Shown in pieces: positions 45,113 through 53,795 of a DNA stretch of 64,000 nucleotides. The first letter of the stretch is position 1. The number at the start of each line of letters is the position of its first letter. Under the pieces are notes generated by a model that was given only the letters and a program-made list of their open reading frames with translations, ran no database searches and was not told the origin of the DNA. Both the position numbers and the translations under genes were made by a program. The DNA is taken from positions 186,001-250,000 of the forward strand of contig NZ_JACVZE010000009.1 in the NCBI RefSeq assembly GCF_015461805.1, written 5' to 3'. Source of the DNA: Pseudomonas pisciculturae (GTDB taxonomy: Bacteria > Pseudomonadota > Gammaproteobacteria > Pseudomonadales > Pseudomonadaceae).

Positions 45113-46058
45113 GATCACGCAGGACCGCTGGGCAAGTCTGCGCGAGCAGCGACTTTCGCACGAGGACATCTACGAACAGGCGACCGAAGACCTGGAAGCA
45201 GCGCTGATCGGAGTGTCAGATGACGGACGCCTGCACCTGCTGCTGGCCATTGATGTTGTCCCGCAAAACCTGCCGCCGGACCTGCAGAGCCTTCAGGTCC
45301 GGATCCTGGAAGGCGGACAGACTTGGCTCGACGTTTCCGCACGCAGCCACCACGAAGAACTGCTCACTCTGGTAGCCAACAAGGTCCTCCACGCTATCCG
45401 CATTGAAGGCCGCGATCCTGTTGTCTCGGTTGAACGCATCATCGACGATATGCGTGCGGCATTGCGCCCGCTCGCACCTGACCTGAGCGCGGTAGAGCAG
45501 ATCGGTCTTTTCGGCGAACTCTGGGTGCTGTCCAATGTGCTGTTCCCGACCATCGGCCCGCGCGTCAGCCACCTTTGGAGCGGCCCTGAAAGCGAACGTC
45601 ATGATTTCGTCGGACAGGGCGTCCACGTCGAAGTGAAGACCACCACGCGATCGGAACCGAAGCACGAGATATCCCGTTTTGATCAGCTGAAGGCACCCGC
45701 CACCAAGCGCCTCCTGTTTGTCAGCGTTATGCTTGAGCGCAGCCTCGGCGGCGACGAAACGCTGGCAGACCGCGTCGATGAAATTCGAGAGAAACTGGTA
45801 TCCGATGGGCGTGCGCTAGATGTTTTCGATTCACGCCTAGAACAACTCGGTTGGCACGAGGGCCTACGGCAGACAGGCGCACTCCTCCGGTTCACATTCC
45901 GCGATGTCCATGTCTTCGAAGTTGCAGGTAACTTCCCCAGGCTCCCCGATGACTACGTGCCGCCACTCGGTGTGACAGGCATTAAGTACAGCATCAATGT
46001 CGGCAGCCTGCCGTCACTCGATGTATCGGAGGTTAAGGAAGTTCTATTAACCGCCTAG
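45105..46058 (+). CDS. DUF4420 PD-(D/E)XK nuclease
   Basis: A 317-residue protein beginning inside the end of the Z1 gene (8-base overlap, GGGG ahead of ATG 45105). The middle carries IGLFGELWVL, the conserved stretch before the active site, and then D167 (HDFVG) with E176-x-K178 (VHVEVKTT), a complete PD-(D/E)XK set. This is the DUF4420 family of predicted restriction nucleases usually encoded after Z1 and MORC-like genes. It probably provides the DNA cutting step. It is the last gene of the operon and ends 34 bases before the integrase remnant. Confidence 0.88.
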   Translation: MVEITQDRWASLREQRLSHEDIYEQATEDLEAALIGVSDDGRLHLLLAIDVVPQNLPPDLQSLQVRILEGGQTWLDVSARSHHEELLTLVANKVLHAIRIEGRDPVVSVERIIDDMRAALRPLAPDLSAVEQIGLFGELWVLSNVLFPTIGPRVSHLWSGPESERHDFVGQGVHVEVKTTTRSEPKHEISRFDQLKAPATKRLLFVSVMLERSLGGDETLADRVDEIREKLVSDGRALDVFDSRLEQLGWHEGLRQTGALLRFTFRDVHVFEVAGNFPRLPDDYVPPLGVTGIKYSINVGSLPSLDVSEVKEVLLTA

Positions 46059-46091
46059 CGCGTCACCCCATGCCGGATGTCATGATCTCGT

Positions 46092-46466
46092 TTAGCCGCT
46101 GGCTAAAAAGGTTGACCGTTTCCAGGCTGCCTCTCGAACGTATGTTCCGTTTTCCGCCCCTTTAGCTTCTTGTACATCATTGCGTTGAGCTTTGGGGTCG
46201 ATGACCTGTGCAAGCAGTTCTCTGGTTTCAACGGTTTTTTTTCTGGCCTAGGCAAGAGATACCTCGGGATAGGCGCCCAGTGCCATATTGATTCGGTTCT
46301 TGGTTATTGGATGCCGGTAGTTGAAACTCCACAGCCTCGATCAATTGACCCTGACTCGCAGCTGGAGCCCGTTGCCATCGGTCAGAACATAATCCTTGTC
46401 TTTTGGGCTGACCTCCCTGAGGTGGCGGTCGGAGAGGCGGGTGGTTTGAGCGCACTTGAGAAGTAC
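46092..46466 (-). pseudogene. Remnant of a P4-type tyrosine integrase (N-terminal part, two in-frame stops)
   Basis: Read on the minus strand in one frame, this stretch gives TTRLSDRHLREVSPKDKDYV, then LTDGNGLQLRVRVN, a TGA stop (46341-46343), SRLWSFNYRHPITKNRINMA, LGAYPEVSLA, a TAG stop (46248-46250), then ARKKTVETRELLAQVIDPKA and a TAA at 46092-46094. This is the N-terminal DNA-binding (DUF4102) and linker region of P4-like integrases, whose normal form is about 400 residues. The catalytic domain is gone, replaced by the end of the restriction operon. It begins 120 bases from the ssrA 3' end, where such an integrase is expected. Confidence 0.88.
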
Positions 46467-46547
46467 TTTATGACCCCATTGGGAATACCAAACGGCTTCG
46501 AAACTCCAATAGCTCTGAAAGTCTTATACTTACTAAATTTCAGGCAC

Positions 46548-46577
46548 AAAAAAAGACGTCCGTGGACGTCTTTTTTT
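46548..46577. terminator. Terminator beyond ssrA
   Basis: AAAAAAAGACGTCC/GGACGTCTTTTTTT hairpin, A-run and T-run on either side. It terminates the minus-strand ssrA transcript 8 bases past its 3' end and could also stop transcription coming from the island. Confidence 0.9.
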
Positions 46578-46584
46578 GTTGATT

Positions 46585-46981
46585 TGGTGGAGCCGGGGGG
46601 ATTTGAACCCCCGTCCGCCAGTACTCCGCTGTCGGTACTACATGCGTAGCCGTTTCTATTAAGTTAACCCTCAGCGACCCGAAGGGCAGGGTGCTTTGGG
46701 CGAGTTGTGTAAGTTTTAGCCGCTTCGTCCACAACGTACTGCACGGCGATTCTGTTCTATATGACAATCACTTTGGGTTTACAGACATCCCCTGGTGATT
46801 GCTGGACCCGAAGGTACCAGAAGCTCAGGGCTAAGGCTGCTTACGCAGCGAGAGCGAATTCCTGGCCGTAGTTTTCGTCATTGGCAACTATAAGAAGTTG
46901 CAACAGTGGATTTACGAGTTCTGTTACCAACTCGGCATGCACCTAAAGTTTCGCGACCGGCGTCGAATCCTAAACGGCCCC
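46585..46981 (-). ncRNA. ssrA: Transfer-messenger RNA (tmRNA)
   Basis: A 397-base tmRNA on the minus strand. The 5' end GGGGCCG pairs with the tRNA-like 3' end CGGCTCCACCA; the T-arm reads GGGGGTTCAAATCCCCC. The tag-encoding frame is at 46841-46885 and gives ANDENYGQEFALAA followed by TAA, the Pseudomonas tag. With SmpB (encoded 6 kb away) it rescues stalled ribosomes and marks the peptide for degradation. Its 3' end is a classic integration site and here borders the accessory island. Confidence 0.98.
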
Positions 46982-47084
46982 GTGCTTGTAACTCGTTGTT
47001 TCTTAGTGAGTGACAAGCCTGTGCAGTGTACGCCAAACCGTCGCGGAAGGCCAACCCGAAGGTTGGTCTCCAGCGGCCGGCTGG

Positions 47085-47363
47085 CTATTTTTCGCCTTTG
47101 TTAAGGTTTTGCAGGTCTTGCAGGGCCTTGGACGTGATCTCGATGCACTTCTTGTCGTCACCCGCGGCGTGGGCTGCCATGGCGGAGGAGACGGCGGTGT
47201 CTATTTCGCCACTTTTGCCGGTACTGTCGGTGGGGAGCGGCGTTTTGGCATTGTTGATTTTAGTGAGGTTGATTTCGCACAGGTCTTTGTCACCTGCCGC
47301 AAAGGCAGGAGAGGCCAACATCGCAGCGGTAATGAACAAGCCAGCAAGAGCGGAACGCTTCAT
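47085..47363 (-). CDS. Small periplasmic protein of unknown function
   Basis: A 92-residue secreted protein: signal peptide MKRSALAGLFITAAMLASPAFA, then a mostly helical mature part with two cysteines (DLCEINL, KKCIEIT). ATG 47363 has AAGGAG seven bases upstream and begins the signal, so the longer frame was rejected. I know of no function. It lies upstream of ssrA on the same strand. Confidence 0.85.
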   Translation of the reverse strand: MKRSALAGLFITAAMLASPAFAAGDKDLCEINLTKINNAKTPLPTDSTGKSGEIDTAVSSAMAAHAAGDDKKCIEITSKALQDLQNLNKGEK

Positions 47364-47499
47364 AGGGTATCTCCTTGCGCAAAAGGGCTCGACGCTGCTG
47401 GCGTTCAAGGGCTGCCAGCGACATCACTGATGGGCCTCGTTCGTCGAGGCCTATGCAGATGACTGCGCCAGCGCGCAGGGGTTCTGTTTTTTTGCAGGA

Positions 47500-50310
47500 T
47501 TAATGCGCGCGGGCTTGGGTTACGCGGTCCACGAGGTAGACCAGCCCGTGATAATCAATGCCCCCGTGCTGGCTCAGGCCGATCTCGCAGGTGCGGCTGG
47601 TGGAGATACCTTCGCTGCAATATTGCACCGCATCCTTCAGAGAGCGCAGGGAGTGGGCGTTGAGTTCGGGCGTGGTGAAGCCTTTGTCGCCGGCAAAACC
47701 GCAGCAATGAATGCCTTCGGGGATCACCACATTTTTTGAGCAGCGTCGGGCCAGGTCGATGAGGGCTTGGCTTTCGCCCAGGTGTTGGGTGCTGCAGGTG
47801 ACGTGTACGGCGATGGGGGCTTCCTGAGGGGTGAAGTCGAGGCGGTCCATCAAGTGTGTGCGGATAAATCGTACGGGGTCGTAGAGATCCAGGCGCGTTT
47901 TGCCCAGGTCTTGAACCAGGCGCAGGGTGCAGGGGCTGGTGTCGCAATAGATCGGGTCGAGCCCGCCACGACTGGCGTGCAGCAGGGCACCGAGCAGTTC
48001 CTGGCGTTTGTGTTCGGCTTGCTCGGCATAGCCCTTGGAGGCGAATGGCTGGCCGCAACATAGGTTGTCCTGGTTATCTGGCGATACCACTTGGTAACCG
48101 GCTTTTTCCAGCAGGCCGCGGGTTTTTTCGTACAGGGACATTTGCTCTTTATCACCGGCCGCCGGGCCCATGGCGCGTGAGACGCAGGCCGCGAGGTAAA
48201 CCACGCGTGGCCGTTCATCGGTCACGGCCGGGCTGAAGCGAATCGCTTTCTCCGGCTGGGGCATGGCGTTGGTCCACTGCGGGATTTGCCCCTTGGACAG
48301 TCGGGTGACTGTGGCTGAAAGCTTTGCCAGGCGTGGGGCACCCAGCAGCATGCGTGCACCGTTGGCAACATGTAGCGTAAAGCGTGCGCCTTGCAGTGCC
48401 GTGGCGAAGTGGTTGGCGAGCCATTCGGCGGTTTTCGTACGGTCGGCGTCGCGGCTGCGCAGTTTTTTTACCAGGTCGCCGGTATTGATTCCTACAGGGC
48501 AGCGTTGGGCACATAAGCCCGTGGCGGCGCAGGTGTCGATGCCTTGGTAGTGGTAGGCCGCTTCCAGCTCGGTGGTGTCGATGCCCGCACGCTTTTTTGC
48601 CTGGATATCGCGCCAGATCACGATGCGTTGGCGCGGGCTGAGGGTCAGGCCTTTTGATGGGCACACCGGTTCACAGAAGCCGCATTCAATGCATTTATCC
48701 ACCAGCTCATCGGCGGCTGGAAGGGGCTTGAGGTGCTTAAGGTGAATCTGCGGGTCTTCGCTGAGCACCACGTCCGGGTTAAGAATGCCGTTGGGGTCGA
48801 GCAGGCGCTTGAGTTGCCACATGAGCTGATAGGCGTCGCTGCCCCATTCCAGCTCAACGAAGGGTGCCATGTTGCGGCCCGTACCGTGTTCGGCTTTCAG
48901 TGAGCCGCCAAATTCCACTGCCACCAGTTGCGCCACGTCGTCCATGAATGCCTGGTAGCGTGTGACTTCTTGCGCGCTGTTGAAGCCTTGGGTGAACACG
49001 AAGTGCAGATTGCCTTCCAGGGCGTGTCCGAAAAGGATCGCTTCGTCGTAGTGATGTTTGTCGAACAATGCGATCAGGCGATTGACGCCGATGGCCAACT
49101 GTTCGACCGGGAAGGTTACGTCCTCGATGATCACCGTGGTGCCGGTTTTACGCACGGCACCGACGGCGGGGAATGTGTCTTTCCGAATTGCCCACAGACG
49201 GGCGTTTTCGACGGGGTCTTCGGTGAAATCGACCTGTTTCTCTACGGGGAAACGGGCCAAGGACGCCATGATCAGCGCCATCTGTTCGTGCAGCAACGAT
49301 GGCGTCGCGGCGCGCGACTCGATCAGCAGCGCGCAGGCATTTTCCGATAGGTGCTGTACGAAAGCTGGCATGCCCGGTTTGTCTTGTACCGAGCGCATGC
49401 TGCGGCGGTCCAGCAATTCAACGGCGGAAACAGGCTGGGTTTTCAGCACGGTGACAGCATTGCAGCAGGTTTCTACATTCGGGAACACAATCAGTGCCGA
49501 CGCTTTGTTCGGGTGATCGATAACCGTGTTGTAAGTGACTGCGCTGATAAAACCCAGTGTCCCCTCGGAGCCCACCAGCAAATGGCTGAGGATATCCAGC
49601 GGCTCATCGAAATCCACCAGAGCATTGAGTGACAGGCCGGTGGTATTTTTCAGACGGTATTTGTGGCGGATTTTCGCAGCCAATTCAGCATTGGCCCGCG
49701 TTTCACGCCCTAAGGTTGCCAGGCGCTCAAGCAGCGCGCTGTGCTGTTGTCGGAAGGCGGCGACGCTGGCCGCATCTTCTGTGTCCACGCAGCTGCCGTC
49801 GGCCAGTACCAGGCGGATGCCCGCCAGCGTGTGATAAGTGTTTTGTGCCGTACCACAGCACATGCCGCTGGCATTGTTGGCGACGATGCCACCGATCTTG
49901 CAGGCGTTGATCGACGCGGGGTCAGGCCCGATCTTGCGCCCGAACGGCGCCAGCCAGGCGTTGGCCTGTGCGCCGATGACGCCGGGTTGCAGGCGAATCT
50001 GCGTGCCTTGCCCGCGAATGTCGCGGCCGTTCCAATTGTCCCCCAGCACGATCAACACCGAGTCGCTGATGGCTTGCCCGGAAAGGCTGGTGCCGGCTGC
50101 GCGGAAGGTCACCGGGACATGGTCGCGTTGAGCCAATTGCAGCAAGGCAACGACTTCGTCTTCGGACTCCACGCGGATCACCAGTTGTGGGATCAGTCGG
50201 TAAAAGCTGGCGTCAGTGCCGAATGCGAGGGTGGAAAGGGGGTCGTCGAAACGCCGATCTTTCGGGATCAGTTGTGCGACGTCGCTTATAAAAGCAGCAG
50301 GCAGGCTCAT
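47500..50310 (-). CDS. dld: FAD/Fe-S D-lactate dehydrogenase
   Basis: A 936-residue flavoprotein with an N-terminal FAD-binding type 4 domain (about 35-260, PVTFRAAGTSLSGQAISD), a FAD-oxidase C domain, then two 4Fe-4S clusters (CIECGFCEPVCP and CAATGLCAQRCP) and C-terminal CCG-type Cys-rich domains (LCCGQPFASKGY, HCCGFAGDKGF). This is the single-chain quinone-dependent D-lactate dehydrogenase (LldE/Dld) of pseudomonads. It is 74 bases downstream of lldP on the same strand and so in the lactate operon. A glycolate-type substrate is less likely given the lldP/lldR context. Confidence 0.88.
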   Translation of the reverse strand: MSLPAAFISDVAQLIPKDRRFDDPLSTLAFGTDASFYRLIPQLVIRVESEDEVVALLQLAQRDHVPVTFRAAGTSLSGQAISDSVLIVLGDNWNGRDIRGQGTQIRLQPGVIGAQANAWLAPFGRKIGPDPASINACKIGGIVANNASGMCCGTAQNTYHTLAGIRLVLADGSCVDTEDAASVAAFRQQHSALLERLATLGRETRANAELAAKIRHKYRLKNTTGLSLNALVDFDEPLDILSHLLVGSEGTLGFISAVTYNTVIDHPNKASALIVFPNVETCCNAVTVLKTQPVSAVELLDRRSMRSVQDKPGMPAFVQHLSENACALLIESRAATPSLLHEQMALIMASLARFPVEKQVDFTEDPVENARLWAIRKDTFPAVGAVRKTGTTVIIEDVTFPVEQLAIGVNRLIALFDKHHYDEAILFGHALEGNLHFVFTQGFNSAQEVTRYQAFMDDVAQLVAVEFGGSLKAEHGTGRNMAPFVELEWGSDAYQLMWQLKRLLDPNGILNPDVVLSEDPQIHLKHLKPLPAADELVDKCIECGFCEPVCPSKGLTLSPRQRIVIWRDIQAKKRAGIDTTELEAAYHYQGIDTCAATGLCAQRCPVGINTGDLVKKLRSRDADRTKTAEWLANHFATALQGARFTLHVANGARMLLGAPRLAKLSATVTRLSKGQIPQWTNAMPQPEKAIRFSPAVTDERPRVVYLAACVSRAMGPAAGDKEQMSLYEKTRGLLEKAGYQVVSPDNQDNLCCGQPFASKGYAEQAEHKRQELLGALLHASRGGLDPIYCDTSPCTLRLVQDLGKTRLDLYDPVRFIRTHLMDRLDFTPQEAPIAVHVTCSTQHLGESQALIDLARRCSKNVVIPEGIHCCGFAGDKGFTTPELNAHSLRSLKDAVQYCSEGISTSRTCEIGLSQHGGIDYHGLVYLVDRVTQARAH

Positions 50311-50384
50311 CGGTCCTCCAGAAATAGCTGACGCCGGAATGGGTGTCCGGCGTCGATTCTTACTCTATTACTTACGCGTTGGCC

Positions 50385-52079
50385 TTAGTGCACCAGCATA
50401 CCGGTGAACCAGTAAGCCTGGGCCAATGTGATCAGCCCTACGATGGTGGCGAAGAACAGGCTGTGCTTGAGGGTGAAGCGGAAAAGGTCGGATTCTTTGC
50501 CCACCAAGCCGGTGGCGGCGCAGGCCACGGCGATCGACTGCGGCGAGATCATCTTGCCGGTCACGCCGCCGCTGGTGTTCGCCGCTACCAACAGAGTGTC
50601 GTTGACGCCGATCTGATGGGCGGTGGTGGCTTGCAGTGAGCTGAACAGGGCATTGGATGAGGTGTCAGAGCCCGTCAGGAAAACACCCAGCCAACCCAGG
50701 AATGGTGAGAAGAACGGGAAGGCTGCACCCGTGCCGGCCAATACCAGGGCCATGGTCGATGACATGCCGGAGTAGTTGGTGACGAACGCAAAGGCCAACA
50801 CCATGCCGATGGAGAGGATCGGCCAGCGCAGCTCGTAGAAGGTCTCTTTCAAAGTGGTAAGACCAATTTTGATATCGATCTTGAGCACGATCATGGAGAT
50901 CAGCGCGGAGAAGAAAATCGCGGTGCCGGTCGCCGAGATCGGGTCCAACTTGAATACGGCCGGGATCGCAGTCGGGTTGGTCACGATCGGCGCAACCTTG
51001 ACCACCAACTGATCCAGGTGCGGGATCGCGAAGTTGAACACCCAGCTGTACATCGAGCCACCGGCTGCAAACATCGCTTTGAAGGGCTTGAGGGTCCAGA
51101 TCGTGACCAGCACGGTGAGGATCAGGAACGGCGACCAGGCTTTGAAAATCTGCCCAAGGCTGTAGGGCGAGGCAACGGTGCTGCGGGGTAGACCGAAGCC
51201 GCCGGCGCTGGCGGTGATCGCTGCGCTGGACGTGGCACCGGCAATCTGTGCGCCTGCGGTGCGCTTGGGTTGCCAGACTTTCAGGAACAGGGTCAGGGAG
51301 ATCAGGCTGGCCAGGGCCGAGGTGATGTCTGGCAGTTCCGGGCCGATGAAGTTGGAGGTGAAGTATTGCGTGATGGCAAAGCTTAGGCCCGCAACCAGTG
51401 CGGCCGGCCAGGTTTCGCGCACGCCACGCATACCGTCCATCATGAATACCAGCCAGAACGGCACGAACAGCGACAGCAGCGGCAGTTGGCGGCCGGTCAT
51501 GGCGCCGATCTTGAATGCGTCGATGCCGGTCACTTGGCCCGCAACGATAATTGGGATGCCCAGGGCGCCGAAGGCTACGGGTGCAGTGTTGGCGATCAGG
51601 CACAGGCCGGCGGCGTACAGCGGGTTGAAGCCCAGGCCCACCAGCAGCGCGGCGGTAATTGCTACTGGTGCGCCGAATCCGGCTGCACCTTCGAGGAAGG
51701 CGCCGAAGCAGAAGCCGATCAGCAGCACCTGCAAGCGTTGGTCGTCAGTGATCGACAGGACGGAGCTGCGGATGATCTCGAACTGGCCGCTCTTGACGGT
51801 CAGTTTGTAGAGAAATACCGCCGCGACGATGATCCACGCGATAGGCCACAGGCCATAAGCAAAGCCGTAACCTGCGGCGGCCAGCGCCATGTCTACCGGC
51901 ATCTGGAAGGCAAAGATCGCCACCAGAATCGACAGCGCCAAGGTGATGCTGCCGGCGACGTGGCCTTTGAGGCGAAACACGGCCAGGGCCAAAAAGAAGA
52001 ATACGATCGGGATAACGGCTGCCAGTGCGGACAGGCCGAGGCTGCCGAGTGGGCTGTAGAGCTGTTGCCAGGTTTGCAT
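50385..52079 (-). CDS. lldP: L-lactate permease
   Basis: A 564-residue transporter with about 13 membrane helices. Family motifs include GAFLEGAAGFGAPVAITAALLVGLGF and the C-terminal GVTGKMISPQSIAVACAA. LldP imports L- and D-lactate (and glycolate) with protons across the inner membrane. An LldR-type operator lies 53 bases upstream. It is followed directly by dld; lldD, usual in this operon, is absent. Confidence 0.95.
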   Translation of the reverse strand: MQTWQQLYSPLGSLGLSALAAVIPIVFFFLALAVFRLKGHVAGSITLALSILVAIFAFQMPVDMALAAAGYGFAYGLWPIAWIIVAAVFLYKLTVKSGQFEIIRSSVLSITDDQRLQVLLIGFCFGAFLEGAAGFGAPVAITAALLVGLGFNPLYAAGLCLIANTAPVAFGALGIPIIVAGQVTGIDAFKIGAMTGRQLPLLSLFVPFWLVFMMDGMRGVRETWPAALVAGLSFAITQYFTSNFIGPELPDITSALASLISLTLFLKVWQPKRTAGAQIAGATSSAAITASAGGFGLPRSTVASPYSLGQIFKAWSPFLILTVLVTIWTLKPFKAMFAAGGSMYSWVFNFAIPHLDQLVVKVAPIVTNPTAIPAVFKLDPISATGTAIFFSALISMIVLKIDIKIGLTTLKETFYELRWPILSIGMVLAFAFVTNYSGMSSTMALVLAGTGAAFPFFSPFLGWLGVFLTGSDTSSNALFSSLQATTAHQIGVNDTLLVAANTSGGVTGKMISPQSIAVACAATGLVGKESDLFRFTLKHSLFFATIVGLITLAQAYWFTGMLVH

Positions 52080-52131
52080 ATGGGGTAGCCCCTAATTGTT
52101 GTTGGTCAGGCACTGCATAGTCGATTTGGAT

Positions 52132-52148
52132 AATTGGTATTACCAATT
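52132..52148. promoter_or_regulatory. LldR operator
   Basis: A perfect 17-base palindrome AATTGGTATTACCAATT stands between lldP and divergent lldR. It matches the half-sites AATTGG/CCAATT of the LldR site reported in P. stutzeri. It should repress lldP-dld in the absence of lactate. Confidence 0.85.
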
Positions 52149-52341
52149 TACAATCGTTGTTGGCTAGGTTAAAAGCCTTCGGGGGGATGTGTCAATTTGT
52201 CGCCTGCGAAACTTTGGTCGTAGTTCGGGTGGTAAGCGGTGCTGATCGGGCAAAACGAGGGTGTTCTGATAGGTGTGGTGCGTGCTGGGATAGGCGAGAA
52301 TAGAGGGCCCGGCGAGTGGTCGGGATGGTGGAGAGTGGGTT

Positions 52342-53109
52342 ATGGGGTTTGATCAGGTGCGTCAGCGCCGTTTGTCTGACGATATTGTCGAGCAGCTTGA
52401 GGGCATGATCCTTGAGGGCACGCTGAAGTCGGGTGAGCGTTTGCCGGCCGAACGTGCGTTGGCGGAGCAGTTTGGTGTGTCGCGCCCGTCGCTGCGGGAG
52501 GCGATCCAGAAACTGGCGGCCAAGGGTTTGCTGGTGAGTCGCCAGGGTGGTGGTAATTATGTTGCCGAGTCTCTGGGTTCGACCTTTAGTGATCCGCTGC
52601 TGCATCTGCTGGAAAACAACCCTGAGGCTCAGCGCGATTTGCTCGAGTTTCGCCAGACCCTCGAAGCGTCCTGTGCTTATTACGCCGCGTTACGCGCTAC
52701 CGAAGTGGATCGTGAGCGACTTAAGGCGGCCTTCGAGGCGCTGCAGGATTGTTACTCCCGCTCCGATGAGGTGAGTCGAGTGGAGGAGGGCGCAGCAGAC
52801 GCGCAGTTTCACTTGGCGATCGCCGAGGCCAGTCATAATGCTGTGTTGCTGCACACCATTCGCGGCTTGTTTGATCTACTCAAGCGTAACGTGGTGACCA
52901 ACATTGGTGGCATGTATCAGCAGCGCACTGAAACCCGCGACATGCTGATCAGTCAGCACCGGGATCTATACCTGGCGATTATCGAAGGGCGAGCGGAGCA
53001 GGCGCGTGAAGTTTCTACGCGTCATCTGCTGTATGTGCAGGAAGTGTTGGACGAGGTACGTCAGGAGGTTCAGCGCATGGCGCGTGCGGAGCGGCGCAAG
53101 GGGATGTAG
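52342..53109 (+). CDS. lldR: GntR-family lactate regulator
   Basis: A 255-residue FadR-type regulator: winged helix at about 6-75 (LKSGERLPAERALAEQFGVSRPSLREAIQKLAAKG) and a helical FCD ligand-binding domain (about 90-235) with the metal/ligand residues in AQFHLAIAEASHN. It is divergent from lldP with the operator between. LldR represses the lactate operon and releases DNA on binding lactate. Confidence 0.92.
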   Translation: MGFDQVRQRRLSDDIVEQLEGMILEGTLKSGERLPAERALAEQFGVSRPSLREAIQKLAAKGLLVSRQGGGNYVAESLGSTFSDPLLHLLENNPEAQRDLLEFRQTLEASCAYYAALRATEVDRERLKAAFEALQDCYSRSDEVSRVEEGAADAQFHLAIAEASHNAVLLHTIRGLFDLLKRNVVTNIGGMYQQRTETRDMLISQHRDLYLAIIEGRAEQAREVSTRHLLYVQEVLDEVRQEVQRMARAERRKGM

Positions 53110-53146
53110 CCCTGGCGGTGAGCTCAGGGCCACATAGCTGCAAGGG

Positions 53147-53629
53147 TTAGTCTTCCTTGCCCTTGTTGCGCACGGCGCGATGCAGTTCGCGATTGGAATC
53201 GCGCTCGCGCTCGGTATCACGCTTGTCGTATTCCTTCTTGCCCTTGCCCAGTGCAATCTCGCACTTGACCAGGTGCTTGCTCCAGTACCAGGACAGGCAG
53301 ATGCAGGCATAGCCCTTCTGCTGAACGGCAGCGGCGAGTTTTTCCAGCTCGCGGGCATTGAGCAGCAGCTTGCGCGTGCGCACCGGGTCGGCAATCACGT
53401 GGGTGCTCGCGGTGGTCAGCGGGGTGATGTGACTGCCGAGCAGCCATGCCTCGCCGTCCTTGAGCAGCACATAGCTGTCGACCAGCTGCAGTTTGCTGGC
53501 ACGCAGACTTTTTACTTCCCAGCCGGCCAGGACCAGACCAGCCTCGAAACGATGTTCGATGAAGTAATCGTGTCGCGCCTTTTTATTTTGCGCGATGGTC
53601 CCTGTGGGGTGTTTCTTTTGTTTAGCCAT
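53147..53629 (-). CDS. smpB: SsrA-binding protein
   Basis: A 160-residue SmpB starting MAKQKKHPTGTIAQNKKARH. It has the OB-fold core (HDYFIEHRFEAGLVLAGWEVKSLR) and the basic C-terminal tail (KGKKEYDKRDTERERD) that occupies the decoding site. The frame is open 56 codons upstream, but ATG 53629 gives the standard length and start. SmpB delivers tmRNA to stalled ribosomes; ssrA lies 6 kb away. Confidence 0.97.
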   Translation of the reverse strand: MAKQKKHPTGTIAQNKKARHDYFIEHRFEAGLVLAGWEVKSLRASKLQLVDSYVLLKDGEAWLLGSHITPLTTASTHVIADPVRTRKLLLNARELEKLAAAVQQKGYACICLSWYWSKHLVKCEIALGKGKKEYDKRDTERERDSNRELHRAVRNKGKED

Positions 53630-53795
53630 AGGGGCGGCATTATAGGGAGTTGCGAGCGTGTCGGCTACGGTCAACCTGCGTGCTTGAGCGTGTCTGATGA
53701 ATCCCGGACAATGCGGGCAGTTCTTTGGTTTTTTTCTCTCGCGGATCGGGCTGTTTTTTCGCGATGTTTGCCTCAGCAGTGGAAATAACGCACAC

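Noticed and set aside
46170..46649. Plus-strand open frame of 159 codons running from the end of the restriction operon into ssrA
   Set aside because: It reads into the tmRNA gene and lies opposite the integrase remnant, whose frame gives recognisable family motifs; the plus-strand product shows none.
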